Assembly: GCA_904420225.1 (NCBI GenBank)
Contig: CAJFUP010000024.1
Location: forward strand, 1-35,206
Source: an uncultured Lachnospiraceae bacterium
GTDB taxonomy: Bacteria; Bacillota; Clostridia; Lachnospirales; Lachnospiraceae
Length of the DNA: 35,206 nt
Direction of reading: 5' to 3'
Shown: one piece after another, positions 30,515-35,206 of the stretch
How positions within the stretch are numbered: position 1 is the first letter of the stretch
Layout of the letters: each line of letters starts with the position of its first letter
Translations under genes and position numbers: made by a program
The notes under the pieces: generated by a model
What the model was told of the DNA's origin: nothing
Database searches by the model: none
The model's input: the letters and a program-made list of their open reading frames with translations, nothing else

Positions 30515-32902
30515 CTAAACCGGCTCATCCCTGTCCTTCCATTGTTCCCAAAACCCATGGACCGTCGGACCCACCGTGGCCAAACTCACCGGCAGGTAAT
30601 CATCCCATTCCATGGGAAACTGTTCCACGTACTCCCGTGTGAGGAACCGATCGTCCAGCAGTGCGATGATCCCTTTGTCATGCACCGTGCGAATCAGCCG
30701 TCCAGCGGCCTGGAGAACTTTATTCATCCCAGGAAACCGGTAGGCGAAATCGAACCCCGACCGCCCCTGCTCATCGTAAAAAACTTTTAATATTTCCCGT
30801 TCCGTACAGACCTGGGGCAGCCCGGTTCCCACAACGATGACGCCGATGAGCCGATCCTCCCGCAGATCGATCCCCTCGGAAAAAATTCCTCCGGTGACAC
30901 AAAACCCCACTCTGCTTCTCTCTCCTGTGATCTCAAAGCGGGCCAAAAATTCTTCCCGCATCTCCTCCGTCATGTGACTTTCCTGGCGGAAGATCTCATA
31001 GGGGGCTTCCCGTTCCCCCGCCGCCGCAAGCACCTGTTCCATATAGGAATACGATGGAAAAAACACCAGATAATTACCCTTCCGCCCTTCCACAATCCGC
31101 TGGATATACAACAGAATCTTTTCAAACTCCCGCCGCGTTCTTCTGGTATAGCGGCTGCTGACATCACAGGCCACACACAGCAGACGCATTTGTTTCTCAA
31201 AGGGGGAACCGGCGTAGACGGCGTATTCCTCCTGGCTGCCGCTGAGCAATTCTTTGTAGTACTGAATGGGAAGCATGGTGGCGGAAAAAAACACGGTGCT
31301 GATGCCTTTCTCCAGACACTCCTTCAGCTGATACGCCGGATTGACGCACAGCAGCTTCACCAGAAACGATCCGTCATCCAACAGCTCTGTATACACCCGG
31401 TAATGCTCATCCATCCGGTCATACGTATTGAGGAAATCCCGGATCAGGAAAAAGAATTCCGATGCCTCCCTGTGGGGCTCAAATCCCGGATGCCTGTCTC
31501 GAAACGTTTCCAGTTCGCCGTAGAGGGATTCCAGCGCCACCATCAGCGGGCCGATCCCCTCTCCCTCCGGCAGAACACGATACGTATCGCACTCCCGCTT
31601 CAGCGCCAGCAAAGCCCGATTGCACCGATCCAGCTTTCTGGTCAATGTCTCAAATCCCCGATACAGTCTCTTTGCCGCCAGTATCTCTTCCTTCAAAAGC
31701 CTGGCGCTGTACATTTCCCTGGCTCTCTCCACCAAGTTGTGGGCCTCGTCCACCAAAAACAAGTACTCCCCCTGAACGCCATCGGCAAAGTATCGCTGCA
31801 GCCGCACCGTGGGGTCAAACACATAATTATAGTCGCAGATGACCGCATCCATCCAATAGGTCACATCCAGGCACATTTCAAAAGGACAAACCTGGTACTT
31901 CTCTGCATAGGAAAAAATCACTTCCCGGCTGGCCTCTTCCTCATGGGTGATCAAATCAAACACAGCGGCATTGACCCGGTCAAAATGTCCTTTGGCCCTG
32001 GGACAGGCCGCTGGATTGCACTCCACTTCCTCTGCGGCGCACAGCTTTTCCTTGGCCGTGATGGTGACGCTGGACAGCTTCATCCCCTCTGCGCGCAGAA
32101 TCTGAAAGCTCTCTTGGGCCACTGCCCTGGTGATTGTCTTGGCTGTCAAATAAAAAATCTTATCCGCCCATCCCTCTCCCACTGCCTTGACGGCGGGAAA
32201 CACCGTGGACAGAGTCTTTCCAATGCCGGTGGGCGCCTGGATAAACAGATTGCGGCCCTGAACCATACTGCGGTACACAGCCACCACCAAATCCCGCTGT
32301 CCCTTTCTGTAGGGATAGGGAAACTCCAGGCCTTTTATGGAAGCCGTCCGCCTCTGCCGGTGCCGGTGGAGGAATTCAGCCCATTTGGCGTACTCCCGGA
32401 TGTAGCTGTCAAACTCCTCCTGCAGCTTTTCCCTGCTCCAGTCCTCCCGAAACCGCTTAATCTCTTCCGTCTCCAAATTGCAGTAGGTCAGCTGGATCCC
32501 CATCTGTTCCCGGTCATGGGCCACGGCATACATATGCGCATAGCACACTGCCTGGGCGCGGTGCACCAGAATGGGCTCCTGGAAAAGGGCCACATCCTGA
32601 TACATTCCCTTGATCTCATCCACCGTCACCCGGCCATCCGGCTCCGTGAAAATCCCGTCGGCCCGGCCCTCCAGCACGATCTCCACATCCCCCACGGGAA
32701 CCGTCATTTTCATGGCCACTTCCGCCTGGTATCCCGCTCCCATGCGCTTCTGTATTTTTCTGTGGATACGGCTCCCCTCTTGCATGGCCTCCCGGTTGAC
32801 CGCCGACCGACGGTTGTCCAAATCTCCGGAGCGGAGGACAAACTCCACCAGATCCCGCACGGAAATGCGGATCTGGTTTTCCACCATCTTGTGCATCATC
32901 AT
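30515..32902 (-). CDS. XPD/DinG-type SF2 helicase with N-terminal PD-(D/E)XK nuclease-like domain
   Basis: A 795-residue protein. Residues 1-180 resemble a PD-(D/E)XK (Cas4/RecB-like) nuclease: EGSRIHRKIQKRM, then EGRADGIF and VDEIKGMY carry the expected acid-x-Lys pattern. The helicase follows with Walker A QAPTGIGKT (about residue 225) and four cysteines in LCAAEEVECNPAACPRAKG and CPFEMCLD, which could hold the XPD-type [4Fe-4S] cluster. Next come the DEAH box LVDEAHNL, FFSATM, and motifs V-VI (GIFSEGIDL, QAAGRLIRT). Such enzymes unwind damaged or recombination-intermediate DNA. Three consecutive ATGs open the gene; the first follows a GA-rich AGGGAGAGGGGG stretch. Confidence 0.88.
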   Translation of the reverse strand: MMMHKMVENQIRISVRDLVEFVLRSGDLDNRRSAVNREAMQEGSRIHRKIQKRMGAGYQAEVAMKMTVPVGDVEIVLEGRADGIFTEPDGRVTVDEIKGMYQDVALFQEPILVHRAQAVCYAHMYAVAHDREQMGIQLTYCNLETEEIKRFREDWSREKLQEEFDSYIREYAKWAEFLHRHRQRRTASIKGLEFPYPYRKGQRDLVVAVYRSMVQGRNLFIQAPTGIGKTLSTVFPAVKAVGEGWADKIFYLTAKTITRAVAQESFQILRAEGMKLSSVTITAKEKLCAAEEVECNPAACPRAKGHFDRVNAAVFDLITHEEEASREVIFSYAEKYQVCPFEMCLDVTYWMDAVICDYNYVFDPTVRLQRYFADGVQGEYLFLVDEAHNLVERAREMYSARLLKEEILAAKRLYRGFETLTRKLDRCNRALLALKRECDTYRVLPEGEGIGPLMVALESLYGELETFRDRHPGFEPHREASEFFFLIRDFLNTYDRMDEHYRVYTELLDDGSFLVKLLCVNPAYQLKECLEKGISTVFFSATMLPIQYYKELLSGSQEEYAVYAGSPFEKQMRLLCVACDVSSRYTRRTRREFEKILLYIQRIVEGRKGNYLVFFPSYSYMEQVLAAAGEREAPYEIFRQESHMTEEMREEFLARFEITGERSRVGFCVTGGIFSEGIDLREDRLIGVIVVGTGLPQVCTEREILKVFYDEQGRSGFDFAYRFPGMNKVLQAAGRLIRTVHDKGIIALLDDRFLTREYVEQFPMEWDDYLPVSLATVGPTVHGFWEQWKDRDEPV

Positions 32903-32955
32903 CCCCCTCTCCCTTATTTTCGCTCAAGCCAATCTCCCCTTTGGCCGAAAGAAAC

Positions 32956-32987
32956 AAAAAAGCCTTTCAGATATCCTCTGAAAAGCT
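32956..32987 (-). terminator. Intrinsic terminator after tRNA-Pro
   Basis: AGCTTTTCAGA and TCTGAAAGGCT pair over 11 bp (one T-G wobble) around the loop GGATA, followed by six T's on the minus strand, 12 bases after the tRNA 3' end. Confidence 0.85.
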
Positions 32988-32998
32988 TCTTCCTGCAG

Positions 32999-33072
32999 TC
33001 GAGGCGACGTGATTCGAACACGCGACCTCTGCGTCCCGAACGCAGCGCTCTACCAAGCTGAGCCACACCTCG
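32999..33072 (-). tRNA. tRNA-Pro, anticodon CGG
   Basis: A 74-base gene (with discriminator A) that folds into a cloverleaf. The acceptor stem CGAGGTG/CGCCTCG has 7 pairs (one T-G), the D-arm contains GGCTCAGCTTGGTAGAGC, and the anticodon stem CTGCG/CGCAG encloses loop TTCGGGA with anticodon CGG. The T-arm is GCGTG TTCGAATCA CGTCG-like with the TTCGA core. The 3' CCA is not encoded. It is monocistronic with a near-consensus promoter at 33153-33181 and a terminator. A forward frame on the other strand runs across it but is a shadow. Confidence 0.93.
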
Positions 33073-33152
33073 ATTCCGTATGTCTTCAGGTCAACTCCCG
33101 GCAGAAGCGCTCTTTTGCCCATTTTCTTGACCCTGTCGATCACACGCATGTT

Positions 33153-33181
33153 AGTATAATACCTTATCCGGAGTTTGTCAA
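33153..33181 (-). promoter_or_regulatory. Sigma-A promoter of tRNA-Pro
   Basis: Perfect TTGACA (33176-33181), a 17-base spacer and TATACT (33153-33158) on the minus strand. The 5' leader before the mature tRNA is about 70 bases. Confidence 0.85.
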
Positions 33182-33220
33182 CTCTTTTTTTAAATTTTTT
33201 TGCCGCAGCCGCCCACGTAC

Positions 33221-33249
33221 GCAGGGCAGCGATGCATCGCATCCCCTGC
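33221..33249 (-). other. GC-rich hairpin after nagA
   Basis: GCAGGG pairs with CCCTGC around an inner GCGATGCATCGC palindrome, 31 bases after the nagA stop. No T-run follows on the minus strand (A-rich instead), so it is not a standard terminator. Confidence 0.35.
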
Positions 33250-33279
33250 CATTCCCGCGGCGGCATGCGGCGTTTTCCC

Positions 33280-34422
33280 TCACCGTTGGTTTCTGGCGCC
33301 AAGACAGCTGCCGCCTGACACCAGCTTTCCGTCTAAAAAGACAGCCTTGAGATTCAGCTTCTCATCCAGCAAAACCACATCAGCACATTTTCCCTCTTCC
33401 AGGCTGCCGTATCGGTCAAATACCCCGATGGATTTGGCTGGATTGACTGTGGCACAGCGGATGGCGCTTTCCAGAGGAATCCCCATCCCCACAGCGGTGC
33501 GGACACAGTCCATCAGGTTGGTTGCCGAGCCAGCTATGGTGCCGTCCTTCAGCGTAGCCCGGTTCCCCTTTTTGAAAACCGCCTGCCCGCCCAGAGCGTA
33601 TTCTCCATCCTCCATACCTGTGGCCTCCATACTGTCACTGATGAGACAGATCCTCTCATCGGTGAAAATTTTGAAGGTGGTGCGGATGGCGGCCGGATGA
33701 ATATGCACCCCATCGCAAATCAGCTCCACAAAAACACCGGGGCTGTCCGCCGCCGCTCCCACCACGCCGGGAGCCCGGTGGGAATAGGGGGGCATGGCAT
33801 TATACAAATGCGTCACATGGGTGACCCCCTGCCGGATGGCTTCCATGGCCGTATCGTAATCGGATACCGTATGGGCAATGGAAACAACTGTCTTTTCCCT
33901 GACCCGCCGGACGAACTCCATGGCCCCTTCCGTCTCCGGAGCCAGCGCCACCTGACGGATCATACCGCCGCTGGCTTCATTGAGCCGTTCAAACATATGG
34001 GCATCCGGCCTGCGGACAAATGCCTCGTTTTGCGCTCCTTTCTTTTCCCTGGAAATAAAAGGCCCTTCCATATTGATTCCAATGAGCCGGGCCCCCCGGT
34101 TATTTTTGTGGGCCGCCGCCGCCAGACATACCCTGGTAAGGGTCTCCTCATCCAGCGTCATGGTGGCAGGTGTGATGGAAGTCACGCCGCAGGACAGCTC
34201 ATAATCCGCCAACGCCTGGATGGACTCTTCTGTGCCGTCGCAAAAATCATGACCTACACAGCCGTGAAAATGAATATCCACCAATCCCGGCACTGCATAC
34301 CACCCTTTTCCGTCAAATTCTTCGCCGGACGCCTGCGCCCGGATCCTGCCATCCTCAATCCCCACCTGCCCCTCATGGAAACGGCAGTCACTTCCAAATA
34401 CCTTCACATTTGTTATAATCAT
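33280..34422 (-). CDS. nagA: N-acetylglucosamine-6-phosphate deacetylase
   Basis: A 380-residue amidohydrolase that removes acetate from GlcNAc-6-P in amino sugar recycling. Motifs in order: GLVDIHFHGCVGHDF (metal/structural His region), GINMEGPFISREKKGAQ (catalytic Glu), IAHTVSDYDTAM, THLYNAMPPYSHRAPG (metal His), CDGVHIHPAA and ISDSMEATGM (catalytic Asp). Length is normal. The ATG at 34422 follows GGGAGAG. A GCAATG gap of 74 bases separates it from the sirtuin-like gene and contains an imperfect GGCCGAT/ATCGGCC hairpin. No nagB is in view. Confidence 0.93.
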   Translation of the reverse strand: MIITNVKVFGSDCRFHEGQVGIEDGRIRAQASGEEFDGKGWYAVPGLVDIHFHGCVGHDFCDGTEESIQALADYELSCGVTSITPATMTLDEETLTRVCLAAAAHKNNRGARLIGINMEGPFISREKKGAQNEAFVRRPDAHMFERLNEASGGMIRQVALAPETEGAMEFVRRVREKTVVSIAHTVSDYDTAMEAIRQGVTHVTHLYNAMPPYSHRAPGVVGAAADSPGVFVELICDGVHIHPAAIRTTFKIFTDERICLISDSMEATGMEDGEYALGGQAVFKKGNRATLKDGTIAGSATNLMDCVRTAVGMGIPLESAIRCATVNPAKSIGVFDRYGSLEEGKCADVVLLDEKLNLKAVFLDGKLVSGGSCLGARNQR

Positions 34423-34496
34423 AATTTTTCTCTCCCGCAGCCCGGCCGATTCCCCGCCGCCAAAAACAGATGGCTGTTATCGGCCTTGGCATCATT

Positions 34497-35206
34497 CTAA
34501 TATCCCAGTTTGGGCAGAACATTTTGAGGCTGATCCAAAAACACCACATCGGCCTGTTGATCGGTATAGTGCTCCTTCTTGTGAATGATCACCATCTTAC
34601 TGCCCTGAAAATACTTCAAATAGTGCTGAAATGTATCAGAAACCATATTGGTGCCAATGAGGAGCAGCACATCTGCCTTTCCGATTTCCTCCGTGGTTTC
34701 TGTCATAAGGCGGCTGTCCAGCATCTCCCCAAACAGATATACCTGGGGACGAATCACTGCTTTGCACTTCTCACACAGAGGAACGCCTTTGGCCTGGCGG
34801 ATATACGCAATGGAATACTCCCGTCCACAGTGGGGACAGCGGTTCTGATAAACGGTCCCCCGCAGATTGATGGCCCTTTTGCACCCTGCCCTCTGGGGCA
34901 GTTCAAACACATCGCTGTTGATGCAGCACTGCAGTTTCCCTGCCTTTTCCATGGCTGCCAGCGCATAACAGGTCGGACTGGGCTTCAGGTCCTGAGCAAT
35001 GATTTCTTCTTTGTAGAAATCAAAGAACTGATCCGTTCTGGTGTTGTAGTAAACGCTGGAAAACATGTAATCCGGAGAAGTCTTATATTTTTTTTCCAGT
35101 TCGTACGCCTTCTCCGATGACTTGATGCCTAAAAATCCGGCTTCATTTTTCAGCTCTGCTCCCAGCAAAGCCACTGTATACTGGCTATTATCCAATATCC
35201 GCTTCA
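34497..35206 (-). CDS. Degenerate Sir2-family protein (5' end cut by window edge)
   Basis: The visible frame runs from the window edge to TAG at 34497; the edge bases (TG AAG CGG ATA TTG) suggest the ATG is cut by exactly one base, so about 236 residues. A sirtuin fold is indicated by ALLGAELKNEAGFLG (for GAGxSxxSGIPDFR), INSDVFELPQRAG (for TQNxDxLHxxAG), a zinc ribbon CPHCGREY...CEKC, RPQVYLFGEML (for RPxVVxFGE) and LLIGTNMVSD (for GTSLxVxP). The PDFR motif is lost (LGIK) and the catalytic His (LHG) is replaced by Arg (NLRG). The fold and zinc site are retained, so it may bind NAD-like ligands or acyl-lysine without normal deacetylation. Its partner is not evident. Confidence 0.75.
   Translation of the reverse strand, partial: KRILDNSQYTVALLGAELKNEAGFLGIKSSEKAYELEKKYKTSPDYMFSSVYYNTRTDQFFDFYKEEIIAQDLKPSPTCYALAAMEKAGKLQCCINSDVFELPQRAGCKRAINLRGTVYQNRCPHCGREYSIAYIRQAKGVPLCEKCKAVIRPQVYLFGEMLDSRLMTETTEEIGKADVLLLIGTNMVSDTFQHYLKYFQGSKMVIIHKKEHYTDQQADVVFLDQPQNVLPKLGY

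Noticed and set aside
30974-33061. Forward-strand open frame of 695 codons opposite the helicase
   Set aside because: Antisense shadow that also runs through tRNA-Pro; no domain or ribosome binding site.
32967-33302. Minus-strand frame reading across the tRNA and its leader
   Set aside because: It crosses tRNA-Pro and has no conserved motif; the region is explained by promoter, tRNA and terminator.
1-35206. CRISPR array, insertion sequences, prophage or integron
   Set aside because: No direct repeats with spacers, no transposase or integrase motif and no attachment site were found.

Overview
The window looks like a chromosomal core segment of a spore-forming member of the Clostridia, most likely Lachnospiraceae (Clostridium cluster XIVa). 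The pointers are a sigma-G gene, a PdaA-like deacetylase, an ispH gene overlapping a four-domain S1 gene, a sodium-pump decarboxylase operon with a separate biotin carrier, a single-chain purL, AGGAGG ribosome binding sites and moderately high GC with GC-rich third positions. The placement is inferred from gene content; there is no 16S gene here. I see no phage, insertion sequence, integrase or CRISPR array. Nearly all genes are on the minus strand; only the YprB-like exonuclease (469-1530) and sigG (21372-22151) read forward.

Layout. 1-164 is the start of ruvA, divergent from a YprB-like exonuclease gene; both have recognisable sigma-A promoters. A bidirectional terminator (1530-1594) separates that gene from the yhiN-cmk-ispH-rpsA cluster (5606 down to 1642). 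11009-5718 is a five-gene operon mmdA-like, oadG, biotin carrier, gcdB/oadB, oadA/pycB-like, with its own promoter and a structured leader. 14051-11201 holds a nitroreductase-like gene, a HAD phosphatase and a D-Ala-D-Ala carboxypeptidase. 19848-14155 is a transcription unit made of a promoter, a 31-codon leader ORF, a strong intrinsic terminator, two ABC exporter half-transporter genes and pepF.

21165-19954 is a lipoprotein polysaccharide deacetylase with an SH3 domain. Divergent to it is sigG, preceded by a sigma-G-type promoter. 24085-22196 is a three-gene cluster of obscure function: a membrane zinc-ribbon protein, a DUF5685-like protein and a J-domain protein with a cysteine-rich tail. 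Next come a cysteine synthase, a lipoprotein of unknown function, purL, a small sigma-70-like protein without regions 2.4 and 4, an XPD/DinG-type helicase with an N-terminal nuclease-like domain, tRNA-Pro(CGG), nagA and a degenerate sirtuin cut by the right edge.

How they work together: the decarboxylase operon should couple decarboxylation or transcarboxylation to a Na+ gradient. The exporter operon has the architecture of the Bacillus subtilis bmrB-bmrCD attenuation system and is the best candidate for unrecognised regulation. Several divergent members of known families (sigma-like protein, sirtuin lacking its catalytic His, J-domain/DUF5685/zinc-ribbon trio) are the best candidates for undescribed function.
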